Below are positions 9,381 through 21,477 of a stretch of 64,000 bases of DNA, piece after piece (the stretch's first letter is position 1; each line of letters starts with the position of its first letter). Origin of the DNA: DATKMP01 sp963790045 (GTDB lineage Bacteria; Bacteroidota; Ignavibacteria; UBA10030); NCBI GenBank assembly GCA_963790045.1, contig CAWBMS010000008.1:528604-592603 (forward strand). The letters are read 5' to 3'. The position numbers were made by a program, and so were the translations under genes. The notes beneath the pieces are model-generated. The model searched no databases, was not told the origin of the DNA, and worked only from the letters and a program-made list of their open reading frames with translations.

Positions 9381-9848
9381 TTACCACCTGAAATGTGCAA
9401 AGGCCTTGTTGGCTTCCGCCATACGGTGAACATCATCTCGTTTTTTCACCGCTCCGCCTTCGCCCACAGATGCAGCCATCAACTCTGCTGCGAGTTTCTG
9501 TGCCATAGATTTATCCGAGCGTTCTTTGGCATGCAAAATTAGCCAACGGATTGCTAGAGCGGTTCGCCACTCGGGACGAACTTCTGTAGGAACCTGATAG
9601 GTTGCTCCACCAACTCTTCTTGCGCGCACCTCAATGAGAGGCGAGGCATTTTCAACCGCCTTCTTAAACACATCCAGCGGCAACTTTTCTGTCTTTTTAC
9701 CTACCTCATCAAGAGCGGTATAGACAATGGCTTGTGCGCGATTCTTTTTCCCTTGTGTTAAAACACTATTGACAAAGCGTGCAACTAATACATCGTTAAA
9801 CTTTGGATCTGGAGTAATTCTCCGCCGTGTTGAACTCTTTTTTCTCAT
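9381..9848 (-). CDS. rpsG: 30S ribosomal protein S7
   Basis: Primary 16S rRNA-binding protein of the small-subunit head. The 155-residue product contains FVNSVLTQGKKNRAQAIVYTA and the signature VRARRVGGATYQVPTEVRP (about residues 75-95). It lies 5 bases after rpsL and 80 bases before fusA. Confidence 0.98.
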   Translation of the reverse strand: MRKKSSTRRRITPDPKFNDVLVARFVNSVLTQGKKNRAQAIVYTALDEVGKKTEKLPLDVFKKAVENASPLIEVRARRVGGATYQVPTEVRPEWRTALAIRWLILHAKERSDKSMAQKLAAELMAASVGEGGAVKKRDDVHRMAEANKAFAHFRW

Positions 9849-9853
9849 AGCTT

Positions 9854-10231
9854 TTATGCTTGTTTAGGTTTCTTTGCCCCGTATTTGGAACGCGCCTGCT
9901 TGCGATCTTGCACGCCTTGCGTATCCAATGTACCGCGAACAATATGATACCGAACGCCTGGAAGATCTTTCACTCTTCCACCGCGAATAAGAACAATCGA
10001 ATGTTCTTGAAGATTGTGCCCTTCACCGGGAATGTACACCGTTACTTCAATTCCATGCGTCAAGCGCACACGTGCCACTTTTCGCAATGCTGAATTCGGC
10101 TTTTTCGGCGTCGTCGTATAAACACGCGTACAGACACCCCGCTTTTGAGGATTACTGCTCAATGCGGGCGACTTGCTCTTCCAAGAAACTTGTTCTCGAC
10201 TTTTTCTTACAAGCTGATTTATCGTCGGCAA
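9854..10231 (-). CDS. rpsL: 30S ribosomal protein S12
   Basis: Decoding-centre protein. The 125-residue product has CTRVYTTTPKKPNSALRKVA with the lysine in TPKKPNS that is the usual streptomycin-resistance position in its sensitive form (family knowledge), and GGRVKDLPGVRYHIVRG. It is the first gene of the str operon, which ends with tuf. A spacer of about 95 bases separates it from rpoC upstream. Confidence 0.98.
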   Translation of the reverse strand: MPTINQLVRKSREQVSWKSKSPALSSNPQKRGVCTRVYTTTPKKPNSALRKVARVRLTHGIEVTVYIPGEGHNLQEHSIVLIRGGRVKDLPGVRYHIVRGTLDTQGVQDRKQARSKYGAKKPKQA

Positions 10232-10326
10232 AATTTTACTCCACTACCTATTTTTAATAGAACGAAAGTTTTACAATATAACGACTTTTCTTTTTTAAGT
10301 CAATGCTTCTGTTGCATTTATTTTAC

Positions 10327-13300
10327 TTATTCTTGAACTCGAACTTTCTTTTTCACTTTTTTCGGTTCATCAATCACGATCTGTTCTTCTACGTCACTTC
10401 CTTTTGTTTCAAGAACTGACATCGGTTCTTCGCTCGTATTGACAACAACCAAATCCTTTAATCGTTTTTGTCCTGTTCCAGACGGAATCAGGTGTCCCAT
10501 CGTTACATTTTCTTTCAAACCAAGCAAGTGATCCACTTTTCCTTCGATGGCTGCATCCGTCAACACCTTAGTCGTCTCTTGGAACGATGCAGCAGAAATC
10601 CAGCTTTCTGTTGTAAGCGATGCTTGAGTGATTCCAAGCAAGATCGGCTCAGACGTTGCCGGAAGTGCATCACGATATTCGATAACTTTTTTGTTCTTCT
10701 TTTTCAGGTCAATATTAATTTCGCGCACTTGTTTCTTGGAAATTGTCTGACCGTTTCTAAACTTCGAATCACCCTTACTCACGACAAGGACTTTATCGGA
10801 AAGTCCGATATTTTCATCTTGAAGCTGATTTTTATCTACATGATCGCCTTCAAGAAAACGCGTATCACCTTGATCGACAATACGCACCTTCTGCATCATT
10901 TGTCGCACGATGACTTCGATGTGTTTGTCATTGATTTTTACACCTTGCATACGATACACTTCTTGAATTTCATTCGTAAGATATTCTTGCACCGCCGTCG
11001 TACCTTTGATGCGCAAAATATCATGTGGATCAATCGAGCCGGCAGATAATCGCTCGCCCGAACGAATAATATCGCCTTCCTGCGTCAGCAAATGTCTTCC
11101 AAGCGGAATCAAATATGTGCGTTTGTCTTTGCCATCGTGACTCGTCACAAATAATTCACGAGAGCCGCGTTTCGTTTGGCCGATAGACACTAATCCGTCA
11201 ATCTCACCCACCATCGCCGGCTCACTTGGATGACGAGCTTCGAATAATTCCGTCACCCGCGGCAGACCGCCGGTGATATCGCGCGTCTTTCCAATGTCAC
11301 GCGGAATCTTTACAAGGATTGCACCTTGCTGAATTTCTTCGCCGTCATCAACACTTAAATGCGCGCGAGTTGGTACTGGATAGGTTGCAACTTTTTGACC
11401 TTTTTTATTGATGATGGCAATACCCGGAACTAACGTTTTGTCGCGGCTATCGACAACCACTTTCTGAATGTGTCCCGTTTGTTCATCCGATTCTTCACGG
11501 AACGTAACATTTTCTTTCATATCGACATACTGAACATTACCACCATGTTCGGAAACAATCACCGCGTTGTACGGATCCCACTCGTAAATTAACTCGCCGC
11601 GAGAAATCTTCGCGCCATTTTTTACCAACAACGATGCACCGTACGGAACATCATATTTCGTTAACACGCGATTGTCATCGTCAATTATATTGATGACGCC
11701 GCTGCGGCCGGATACCATAAAGCGCGTCTCGCCTTCTTTATCGGAATCGATCGCCTTCACGCCGTCATACTTAATTTTACCGTCGAACTTCGAAATGATT
11801 TGCGATTGCGCGGCAATCAAACTCGCCGTGCCACCTGTGTGGAATGTTCGCAGTGTCAGCTGCGTGCCAGGTTCGCCGATCGACTGTGCAGCAATAACGC
11901 CGACTGTCGTACCCGGCTCAACCAGATTACCGGTCGTTAAATCCTGTCCATAACATTTTGCGCAAACTCCACGACGCGAGTCGCATGTAAGCACCGAACG
12001 AATAACAACCGTCTCGATGGATGTTTCGGAAATTTGCTGCGCCTTGTCTTCATCAATCAAGTCGCCGGACTTCACAATCATTTCATTCGTCAACGGATCA
12101 ACAATATCGTACAACGAAACACGTCCGAGAATACGTTCGGACAACGGCTCTTTAATATCTTCTGCTTCTTTCAACGCCGTCGTCTTGACGCCTTGAATTG
12201 TTCCGCAATCTTTTTCGGCAATAATCGCATCCTGCGCAACATCGATAAGACAACGCGTTAAGTATCCAGCGTCAGCCGTTTTCATAGCAGTATCGGCAAG
12301 ACCTTTACGAGCGCCGTGTGTCGAAATAAAGTACTCAAGAATCGACAATCCTTCACGGAAATTTGCGATGATCGGGTTCTCAATCAATTCTCCCGTGGCA
12401 CCGGACATGCTTTTTTGCGGTTTCGCCATCAATCCGCGCATACCGGCAAGCTGGCGAACTTGTTCTTTCGAACCACGTGCACCGGAATCGACCATCATAT
12501 AGAGCGAATTGAATCCATCACGATCTTTCTGTAATGCCTCGAACAAACGATCGGCAATACGGCTCGTGACCGGGTCCAGATATCGATCACTTTATTATAC
12601 CGTTCACCGTTCGTGATGAAACCGCGATAATATTGCGACTCGACATTTTCAACATTCTTTAGAGCTTTACCGATAAGCTCGTTCTTTTCTTTTGGAATAA
12701 CAACATCACCGACGGAAACCGAAAGTCCACCCTTTGTAGCGTATGTAAATCCGAGTGATTTCATTTTATCCAAAAATTCTGCCGTCACCAAATTTCCACA
12801 ACGACGGAACGTTGTCGCAATAATTTGCACCAATCGTTTTTTGTTCAGCAACTCGTTTACGTACGGAATATCCGGCGGTAAAATTTGATTGAAGATGACA
12901 CGGCCTGTTGTCGTCTCCATCATCGCACCATTGATGCGCACTTTGATTCTTGCATGAAGCCCGACCACATTTTGATCGTATGCAATGATCACTTCCTGCG
13001 GCGAACTAAACGATTTTCCATCGCCCAATTCACCGGAACGCGATTTAGTCAAATAGTAGCAGCCAAGCACTTGGTCTTGCGTCGGTGTAACGATTGGCGC
13101 ACCGCTTGCTGGTGATAAAATATTATGACTTGACAACATTAACATGCGTGCTTCAAGCTGTGCTTCGTACGACAGCGGTACGTGCACCGCCATTTGGTCG
13201 CCGTCGAAGTCAGCGTTGAATGCTGTACATACCATCGGGTGAATTCGCAATGCTTTGCCTTCCACCAACACCGGTTGAAACGCTTGAATGCCGAGTCTAT

Positions 13301-14624
13301 GCAGTGTCGGTGCGCGGTTCAACATCACCGGATGCCCATCGATAATATTTTCCAGAATATCCCAGACCTCGGGTCTTTTCTGTCCACCATTTTTTTGGCG
13401 CTCTTTACCGTTTTCACCAATCCACGTTCGATCAATTTACGGATAATAAGCGGCTTGAATAATTCCACCGCCATATCTTTTGGAAGCCCACATTGATGCA
13501 ATTGCAATTCTGGACCGACAACGATAACCGAACGACCGGAATAATCGACACGCTTGCCCAGCAAATTCTGACGGAACCGTCCTTGTTTGCCTTTCAACAT
13601 GTCGGATAGAGATTTCAACGCGCGATTGTTGTCGGAACGAACGGCGTTCAGCACGACGTGAATTATCGAACAAGGAATCAACCGATTCTTGAAGCATGCT
13701 TTTTTCATTACGCAAGAATCACTTCCGGCGCTTTGATCTCAATCAACCGTTTTAAACGATTGTTGCGGATAATGACACGTCGATACAGATCATTCAAATC
13801 AGATGTTGCAAAGCGGCCGCCTTCTAACGGAACAAGCGGACGAAGTTCAGGCGGAATCACCGGAATCACATCCATCACCATCCATTCAGGTTTATTTTGC
13901 ATGCCTGCATCCGCCTGACGGAACGACTCAACCACACGTAATCGTTTCAATGCATCCTGTTTTTTCTGAACCGATGTTTCGATTGCCGCTTGCGAGCGAA
14001 GTTCGGTTGCCAAAGTATCATTCGACATCGACACGTTGGAGTAAATCTTTTATGGCATCGCCGCCCATTTTTGCAATAAACTTTTTCGGATCATCGTCGT
14101 CAAGGTTCTGATTGTCTTCAGGCAGCGATGTAAGAATTTCTAAATACTGATCTTCAGAAATCAAATCCATTCTCTGCAAACCGGTCGGTCCTGGGTTGAC
14201 CACCACATACGATTCGTAGTAAATAATTTTTTCGAGTTCCTTGGAGCCGATGCCCAGAATTAGTCCGATCTTACTCGGTACAGAACGGAAAAACCAAATA
14301 TGGACGATGGAAACCGCCAGCGAAATATGTCCCATGACTTTCGCGGCGAACGCTCTTTTGCGTTACTTCAACACCGCAACGGTCGCAGGTAATTCCTTTA
14401 TACCGGATGCGTTTGTATTTTCCGCAATGGCATTCCCAATCCCTCACCGGTCCAAAAATCTTCTCGCAAAATAATCCGTCTTTTTCCGGACTGGAACGAG
14501 CGATAGTTGATTGTTTCCGGTTTCGTGACTTCGCCATGCGACCGGCTAAAATCATATCCGGCGATGCAAGTCTGATCGATATTTTTGAAAATGTTTTTCG
14601 TGTTGATGTTTCTGTAGCAGGCAT
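10327..14624 (-). CDS. rpoC: RNA polymerase beta' subunit, interrupted by about eight frameshifts
   Basis: Catalytic clamp subunit of RNA polymerase. Family blocks follow in order: zinc ribbon CHCGKYKRIRYKGITCDRCG, LLGKRVDYSGRSVIVVGPEL, NRAPTLHRLGIQAFQPVLVEG, the catalytic NADFDGDQMAVHVP, and C-terminal SIGEPGTQLTLRTFHTGG. I place the start at the ATG at 14624, preceded by GGAGG. Frame changes lie near 12572, 13370, 13650, 13712, 14025, 14340, and at about 14510 and 14545, where two compensating shifts scramble the stretch normally reading HGEVTKPETINYRSF. All domains are present, so the interruptions look like sequence errors, not gene death. It follows rpoB by 69 bases. Confidence 0.94.
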
Positions 14625-14693
14625 ACCGCCTCCATTTATCAATTTAACGTTATAACTTTTGTGATTAGGAATAATGCAACTTCCTACCATCAC

Positions 14694-17600
14694 TCAATCT
14701 TCACTTCCAAGCCAAGTCCCTGTAACTCACGTACTGAACATTGAACGATTCTGGAACATTGGGTTCCGGTAAATTTTCACCTTTAACGATTGCTTCATAC
14801 ACTTTTGCACTGCCAAGCACATCGTCCGATTTTAACAGTGAGAATTTCCTGCAGAACATTCGCTGCACCGTAACCTTCAAGCGCCCAAACTTCCATTTCT
14901 CCAAAACGTTGGCCGCCGAATTGCGCTTTACCGCCCAACGGCTGCTGCGTAATCAGTGAGTATGGCCCGATGGAACGCGCGTGAATTTTATCATCCACCA
15001 TGTGGGAAAGTTTCATCATATACAAATACCCGAAGGAAACTTTCTGATCGAACCATTCGCCTCTGCGTCCATCAATACAAACGGGATTTTGCAGATTTCG
15101 CAAGCCCTGCTTTTTCGAGCCACTCTTCAACTTCTTCCCACTTTGCGCCGTCAAAGATCGGCGTAGCAAAATTCGTATCCAATTTGCTGCCGGCCCATCC
15201 AAGAGCAACTTCAAACAACTGGCCGAGGTTCATACGGGAAGGCACGCCTAACGGATTCAACACAATATCGACCGGCCGGCCATCGGCAAGAAACGGCATA
15301 TCTTCAATTGGTACAACCTTTGAAACAACACCTTTATTTCCGTGGCGTCCCGCCATTTTATCGCCCACTTGCAGTTTGCGTTTTTTCGCAACATACACTT
15401 TTGCAAGCTGCACGATGCCCGGAGAAAGTTCATCGCCTAATTGAATCTTATTCTTTTTCATGGCGATACAGTTCTTCGATCTCGGTTTGTTTCTGTTGAA
15501 AATTTTCGTAGATGCGAATAATGTTGTTTTGTCTTCGTTTGTCATCGATCCATGGTTCATTGAAATTATACGTATCTAATTTTTCAATCCCTTTGAACGT
15601 ATCTTCTTTGAACGTAACACCGGAACGAATCACGACTTTTCCGTCAGCATCACGCACACCGATTGATTGTTCGCCGACAAGGAGTTGCCCAAGCTTGTGC
15701 GCAAGCTTTTCCTGCGATCTACCAGATCGCGGCTGTGGGCTCGGTCCAGCGATTCCAGTTTTTTCTTGTCTTCTTTTTTGCTTTCGGTATCTTTTTTCTT
15801 GCGACTGAATAATTTTGTCGAGATAACGATACCCTTCATGCCCGGAGGCGCTTTCAATGATGCATCTTTTACATCGCCGGCTTTTTCTCCGAAGATTGCT
15901 TTCAATAATTTTTCTTCCGGCGTCGGATCGGTTTCACCTTTCGGCGTAATTTTGCCGATCAGAATATCCCCTTCGTTCACTTCGGCACCAACGCGGATAA
16001 TTCCGAACTCATCCAGATCTTTTGTCGCTTCTTCGCTGACATTAGGAATTTCGCGCGTTAACTCTTCTTCGCCGCGCTTCGTGTCACGAACTTGCAATTC
16101 AAATTCTTCGACATGAATCGACGTAAATACATCTTCCGAGACAATGCGCTCGCTGACAATAATAGCGTCTTCGAAGTTGTATCCGCGCCATGGCATAAAG
16201 GCAACAAGTACGTTACGACCAAGCGCCAACTCGCCGTTATCCGTTGCGCAGCCATCGACGAGCACATCATTCTTTTTTACATGCTGTCCTTCACGCACCA
16301 CCGGTTTTTGGTTGATGGAGGTGTCTTGATTCGTGCGCAAGAATTTTGTGATTTTATATTCCACACGATGTTTGTCTTCAAAACTTACAATCGCTTCAGG
16401 ACCGTTTTCGTCAATATCATACAACACCACCACGCTGTCGCCGCTCACAGATTCAACCACCCCGCTGCGTTCCGCAACAATTACTGTACGGGAATCGCGG
16501 GCGATTTTTTCTTCGAGACCCGTGCCGACAATCGGCGCTTCAGGATTCAACAGCGGAACTGCTTGGCGCTGCATGTTCGAACCCATCAACGCACGGTTTG
16601 CATCATCGTGCTCAAGGAACGGAATCAACGCAGCAGCGGCGCTCACGATTTGATTCGGAGCAACATCCATGTACTGAATTTTATCCGGCTCCACAACGGG
16701 ATAATCGCTTTGGAAACGCGCTTTCACACGTTCTTCCAAAAATTTTCCGCGTTCGTCAATCGGCGCATTTGCCTGACCGATCGTTACTTCGTCTTCGCGT
16801 TCGGCTGTTAAGAATTCAATCTCCTCAATAACCTTTCCGTTTTTTACTTTGCGGTACGGCGTTTCGATAAATCCAAAATCATTAATACGTGCGTGAATAC
16901 ACAACGACGAAATTAGACCGATGTTCGGTCCTTCCGGTGTTTCAATCGGGCACAAACGACCGTAGTGCGTGTAGTGTACGTCACGAACCTCAAAGCCTGC
17001 TCGTTCGCGCGTCAGACCGCCGGGTCCAAGAGCGGACACTCGACGCTTGTGCGTCATCTCCGCTAACGGATTCGTCTGATCGAGAAATTGCGAAAGCTGA
17101 TTCGTTCCGAAGAACGCGTTGATAACACTTGTAATGGTTCGCGCATTTACTAAATCTTGTGGCGCGATAGTTTCTGCATCGCGCAAATTCATGCGTTCAC
17201 GAATCGTGCGCGTCATACGCGACAACCCAATATTGAATTGCTGTGCGAGCTGTTCGCCCACCGTTCGCACGCGGCGATTGCCAAGGTGATCAATATCGTC
17301 CACGGCGCGTTTTCCTTGCTGCAATTCAATCAAATATTTTACAATCGAAACAATATCGTCTTTCGTTAACGTTGTAACATCTTCTGCGATGTCCAATCCT
17401 AATTTAATATTCATGCGATGGCGGCCGACATCGCCAAGATCATATCGCTTCGGATTAAAGAAGAGACGATCAATAAGATTTTTTGCCGTATCAAGATCGG
17501 GCGCTTCGCCGGCACGTAATTGCGTATAGATCGCTTCAAGCGCATCTTCTGATGAACGCGACGCATCTTTCAAAATTGTATTCGCGATCACCGATCCGGA

Positions 17601-18473
17601 ATCCATATCTTCCGTTTTCAATAAACGAAGTTTTTTAATGCCGGCTTTTTTGATTTGCTTAATTTGTTCTTCCGTTAACTTGGAATCTTTGTTGATAAAA
17701 ATTTCGCCTGTCTTTTTATCGAAGACATCGCTGCAAACTTTCCGGTCGATGTAATCGTTCAAATCGACCTTGGCAACATCGATTTCTTCCACCAATCCGA
17801 ACAAATCCATAATTTGATCGTCGGAAGAATATCCAAGCGCACGCAATAAGGTTGTTACGGGAAATTTCTTTTTCCGGTCGATGTATGCGTACATTACATT
17901 GTTGATATCCGTCGTAAATTCCACCCACGAACCGCGGAATGGAATAATACGCGCCGAATACATCATCGTTCCGTTCGGATGAACGGATTCGCCGAAAAAC
18001 ACACCCGGTGATCGATGCAACTGGCTCACCACAACGCGTTCAGCGCCATTGATGATAAATGTTCCACGATCGGTCATCGCGGGAAGATTGCCGAGATATA
18101 CTTCCTGCTCGATGGTATCGGTATAATCTTTTCCGCCTTCGCGCTTGGACGACAGTCGTAGTTTTGCTTTCAGCGGAACGGCGAACGTCAATCCGCGTTC
18201 CTGGCATTCGACCACAGAATATTTCGGTTTTTCCACATAGTATTCAACGAACTCGAGTAAAAAATTCTCGCGTGCGTCGCTGATGGGAAAATTCATTTCG
18301 AACACTTGCTGCAACCCGATCTTCTTTCGCCGATGCGGCGGTGTATCGGATTGAAGAAAGTTGTCGAACGAATCGAGTTGTACATTTAAGAGGTCCGGCG
18401 TTTCGATTACGGTCGGAATTTTTGCAAACGAAACGCGGCTGCGATTGTCACCGGATTGGTTTTTCAACGTCAC
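14694..18473 (-). CDS. rpoB: RNA polymerase beta subunit, interrupted near its 3' end
   Basis: Catalytic beta subunit. The long intact 5' part includes the rifampicin-region core FFGTNQLSQFLDQTNPLAEMT and HKRRVSALGPGGLTRERAGFE. The rest is readable in alternating frames: VGDKMAGRHGNKGVVSKVVP, GRPVDIVLNPLGVPSRMN, QQPLGGKAQFGGQRFGEMEV, then the end VRELQGLGLEVKIE at the stop 14694. Shifts lie near 14738, 14835, 15075, 15460 and 15695. The start is ambiguous: an AAGGAG site lies 2 bases before a GTG at 18473 and 8 bases before a TTG at 18467, so the TTG start is a real alternative. The span encodes about 1,260 residues, normal for Bacteroidota-type rpoB. Confidence 0.94.
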
Positions 18474-18591
18474 CACTCCTTGTTGAAGTTAGTTGTGTAA
18501 TCCCGCTTGTGGCGAGAGGTTCAATTCTTGTTCTTTCCTGCATTTATCGTCGGGTGTTTCTCCACTCTACCATAGACAGCATAAGCCGATG

Positions 18592-18639
18592 ATTTTGTTC
18601 CCACTTTTTACTGGAAAACCATCGGCTTAAAATCTGTAT
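18592..18639 (-). promoter_or_regulatory. Hairpin in the rplL-rpoB spacer
   Basis: TAAGCCGATG (18592-18601) and CATCGGCTTA (18630-18639) are perfect inverted repeats of 10 bp separated by 28 bases, in the roughly 225-base spacer between rplL and rpoB. In E. coli this spacer carries an attenuator and an RNase III site. A similar function here is inference from position and structure only. Confidence 0.5.
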
Positions 18640-18698
18640 CCATCTCTTCTCAGAACATTTTACAGGAATCAAAAGTTCTCAGAAGCTGTACTGTCGAA

Positions 18699-19079
18699 TT
18701 ATTTGAGTTCGACTGTTGCGCCGGCTTCTTCTAATTCTTTTTTCAGCTTTTCAGCTTCTTCTTTATTGAGGCCTTCTTTCACAACTTTCGGTGCACCATC
18801 GACGAGATCTTTGGCTTCTTTCAATCCGAGTCCGGTAACGGCACGGACAACTTTGATCACATTGATCTTTTGTGCACCACTCGTTTTTAATTCAACAGCG
18901 AATTCTGTCTTTTCTTCTGCAGCGGCAGCGGGTGCTGCACCAGCCGCAGGTGCTGCGCTCATCATCATCGGCGCGGCAGCGGTAACACCAAATTTATCTT
19001 CAAGAGCTTTCTTTAATTCGACAGCTTCGAGAAGCGTAAGCTTTTCTATTTTCTCAACAATTTCAGCAACGACTGACAT
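18699..19079 (-). CDS. rplL: 50S ribosomal protein L7/L12
   Basis: Stalk protein that recruits translational GTPases. The 126-residue product has the N-terminal dimerisation region (VAEIVEKIEKLTLLEAVELKK), an Ala/Pro-rich hinge with AAPAAGAAPAAAAEEK, and the C-terminal domain KINVIKVVRAVTGLGLKEAKD. It lies about 40 bases after rplJ and before rpoB, as usual. Confidence 0.98.
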   Translation of the reverse strand: MSVVAEIVEKIEKLTLLEAVELKKALEDKFGVTAAAPMMMSAAPAAGAAPAAAAEEKTEFAVELKTSGAQKINVIKVVRAVTGLGLKEAKDLVDGAPKVVKEGLNKEEAEKLKKELEEAGATVELK

Positions 19080-19118
19080 GGTAATTCTCCTTAAGAATAT
19101 TTGTTTTCAAAATTTTTA

Positions 19119-19640
19119 TTATGCAGCTTTCTTTTTCTCAACGGCATCAATGACCGAGACGAGGTCTCTCGGCACAGCATTAATCACGCCAACGACACCG
19201 GAGATCGGAGACTGCAAGCTACCGAGAATAGATGCAACAACTTCTTTACGTGTTGGCATGCTCAGCAAGCTCGCTCAATTTCGAACCATCGTAGATTTGC
19301 TTTTCTACAACAGCTGCTTTTAATTGAAACTTGCCGCTTTTCTCGGAGAACTTTTTGATAATTTTTGCTGGTGCGGACGGATCGTCGTACAAAAGGCGAT
19401 ACCCGTCGGACCAACAAGTTTATCAAACACACGATCGTACCCAGAGAGCTTTTCAAGAGCTTTACGGGCAAGCGTGTTCTTTACCACGGTGTATTCTACA
19501 CCACTATTGCGGAACTCGCGGCGCAGAGCAGTTTCTTCTGCGACGGTGAGTTTGGCAAAATCGGCAAAGTACATCGCTACCGCGCGTGATGCCCGTTCGG
19601 CAACTTCGGCAACGATCGCTTCTTTCTCACTGCGTTTCAT
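19119..19640 (-). CDS. rplJ: 50S ribosomal protein L10, one or more frameshifts
   Basis: Stalk-base protein that holds the L7/L12 dimers. The reading region starts at the ATG at 19640 (MKRSEKEAIVAEVAERAS, with AAGGAT upstream) and runs intact through LVGPTGIAFCTT. A shift near 19380 moves the remainder into another frame: KIIKKFSEKSGKFQLKAAVV, KLSELASMPTRKEVVASILG and the end VIDAVEKKKAA at the stop 19119. The joined length of about 173 residues is normal. As it is essential, I read the break as sequence error. Confidence 0.93.
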
Positions 19641-19736
19641 AGTTATCCTTTTAATTCCGTTCTTTGTGCTGCTGAATGAGAAGCTCCCGCTTCCGCGAGA
19701 CATTCAACAATGTTTCAGAACTTGAGTGCGTAATTT

Positions 19737-20432
19737 CTATTGTACTGCAACTTCCGTGCGATCGATGTGCACGCCAGGCCCCATCGTAGTGGAGATGGCA
19801 ATGCTTCGGACATACTGACCTTTCGCCGTCGCAGGTTTCATGCGAGCAATGGTCGCTAAGAATGATTTCACATTCTCGACCAATTTCTCTTTTTCAAAAT
19901 TTGCTTTGCCAACGGTGGCGTGAACGATTCCGGCTTTGTCAACACGGAACTCGATCTTACCAGCTTTTACTTCTTTCACCGCTTTGGCAACATCGGGTGT
20001 TACCGTTCCGCTTTTCGGATTCGGCATCAAGCCGCGAGGTCCCAAAACTTTTCCAAGCTTTCCAAGATCGCCCATCACATCCGGTGCGGCAATAATCACA
20101 TCGACATCTGCCCAGCCCTGTTGAATTTTTTCAAGATAATCTTTGTATCCAACATAGTCTGCGCCAGCCGCTTTTGCTTCGTCATCTTTCGGCGGTTTCG
20201 CAATCACCAACACGCGAACTTCTTTTCCAATTCCATGCGGCAATGCCACCGTGCCGCGAATCGCCTGGTCCGCTTTTTTCGGATCAACACCGAGACGTAC
20301 GGCGATATCGACAGCTTCGGAAAATTTTGCGCTTGCTGTTTGCTTTACCACTTCGACCGCTTCGGCAACTGTCAACGCTTTCGGTTGAACTTTCGTCGCA
20401 ACAATTTTGTAACGTTTGCTTCGCTTTTTCAT
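19737..20432 (-). CDS. rplA: 50S ribosomal protein L1
   Basis: L1-stalk protein and, in E. coli, translational repressor of the rplKA mRNA. The 231-residue product contains VDIAVRLGVDPKKADQAIRG near residue 40 and the signature LGRVLGPRGLMPNPK-type stretch (here KVLGPRGLMPNPKSGTV, about residues 127-143). Full length, 24 bases after rplK. Confidence 0.98.
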   Translation of the reverse strand: MKKRSKRYKIVATKVQPKALTVAEAVEVVKQTASAKFSEAVDIAVRLGVDPKKADQAIRGTVALPHGIGKEVRVLVIAKPPKDDEAKAAGADYVGYKDYLEKIQQGWADVDVIIAAPDVMGDLGKLGKVLGPRGLMPNPKSGTVTPDVAKAVKEVKAGKIEFRVDKAGIVHATVGKANFEKEKLVENVKSFLATIARMKPATAKGQYVRSIAISTTMGPGVHIDRTEVAVQ

Positions 20433-20456
20433 TTCACAACTCCAATATTTCGAATC

Positions 20457-20882
20457 TTAACCTTCAACCGTGATGCCCATACTGCGAGCAGTACCGGCGA
20501 CCATGCTTGCAGCCGAATCGATGTTCGCTGCATTGAGGTCTGCCATTTTCAACTCTGCGATTTCGCGCACCTGTTTCTTTGAAACTTTCCCGACCTTATT
20601 GCGGTTCGGTTCGCCGGAACCCTTTTCTAACTTTGTAGCTTTCAACAATAGAATAGCCGCAGGTGGAGTTTTGGTGATAAACGTGAACGATTTATCGCTG
20701 AATACCGTAATAATAACCGGAATGATAAGCCCCTGCTGCTCTTTGGTCTTTGCGTTGAACTGTTTGCAAAACTCCATAATGTTCACGCCTTTTTGACCGA
20801 GCGCGGGACCAACTGGAGGCGCTGGATTTGCTTGACCAGCAGGAATTTGCAATTTGATATATCCTGTTATTTTCTTTGCCAT
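20457..20882 (-). CDS. rplK: 50S ribosomal protein L11
   Basis: GTPase-associated-centre protein. The 141-residue product opens MAKKITGYIKLQIPAGQANP, contains PPVGPALGQKGVNIMEFCK and TKTPPAAILLLKA, and ends with SMGITVEG. It lies between nusG and rplA in the standard order. Confidence 0.98.
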   Translation of the reverse strand: MAKKITGYIKLQIPAGQANPAPPVGPALGQKGVNIMEFCKQFNAKTKEQQGLIIPVIITVFSDKSFTFITKTPPAAILLLKATKLEKGSGEPNRNKVGKVSKKQVREIAELKMADLNAANIDSAASMVAGTARSMGITVEG

Positions 20883-20914
20883 ACGAATGACCTTCTATTT
20901 ACAAAACAAATAAT

Positions 20915-21463
20915 TTACTTTTCTAATTCCACTTGTGAAAAATCTAACTCGACAGGCGTTTTGCGTCCGAAGATGCTGACCATCACTTTCACTTTGAGTT
21001 TTTCCGAATTCACTTCCTGTACAAAACCATTAAAGTTATTGAATGGACCTTCCTTGACTTTGACTGCATCGCCGACATGGAAGGGAACATCTACGACATG
21101 GACACCGCTTTCTTCTTCTTTCTGCTCCAGCTTGCCGACGAGACGCTGAATTTCATCAGGATGCAATGGCGCTGGATTGTTCCGATCCGGAATAAACCCC
21201 ATCACTGACGGCGCTTCAAGAATCAGATGCGAGGATTCTTTATCAAGAATCGCTTCAACCAGCACATAACCGGGAAAGAAGTTTTTGATCTTTGCTTTTT
21301 TCTTTCCTTCTTTAATTTCAAAAACTTTTTCGGCGGGAATGAGAACGCTGGATATTTTTTCCTGCAATCCCAAACGCGTTACTTCGGCTTCAAGGTATGA
21401 CTTTACCTTTGTTTCATGTCCCGAGTATGTTCGTACAACGTACCAGCGTTTTTCCAACGTCAT
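20915..21463 (-). CDS. nusG: Transcription termination/antitermination factor NusG
   Basis: Elongation factor linking RNA polymerase to Rho or the ribosome. From the ATG at 21463 the product reads MTLEKRWYVVRTYSGHETKV, the NGN domain opening. PGYVLVEAILD follows, and the C-terminal KOW domain has VGDAVKVKEGPFNNFNGFVQEV. At 182 residues it matches the family. A longer frame upstream would overlap secE and lacks NusG-like sequence, so I use this ATG. It lies 14 bases after secE and 32 bases before rplK. Confidence 0.96.
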   Translation of the reverse strand: MTLEKRWYVVRTYSGHETKVKSYLEAEVTRLGLQEKISSVLIPAEKVFEIKEGKKKAKIKNFFPGYVLVEAILDKESSHLILEAPSVMGFIPDRNNPAPLHPDEIQRLVGKLEQKEEESGVHVVDVPFHVGDAVKVKEGPFNNFNGFVQEVNSEKLKVKVMVSIFGRKTPVELDFSQVELEK

Positions 21464-21477
21464 GTTTCCAATAATAA

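Noticed and set aside
14271..14693. rpoC starting at 14693
   Set aside because: The ATG at 14624 has GGAGG at good spacing and the protein resembles RpoC only from there on; the 23 extra residues look like spacer translation.
7189..15700. Pseudogenisation of fusA, rpoB and rpoC, or programmed frameshifting
   Set aside because: Too many independent shifts in essential genes, some in compensating pairs, with no slippery-site or stimulatory-structure pattern; local sequence error is simpler.
16092..16811. 239-codon plus-strand frame inside rpoB
   Set aside because: Antisense shadow of a conserved gene; His/Phe/Arg-rich composition and no domain.
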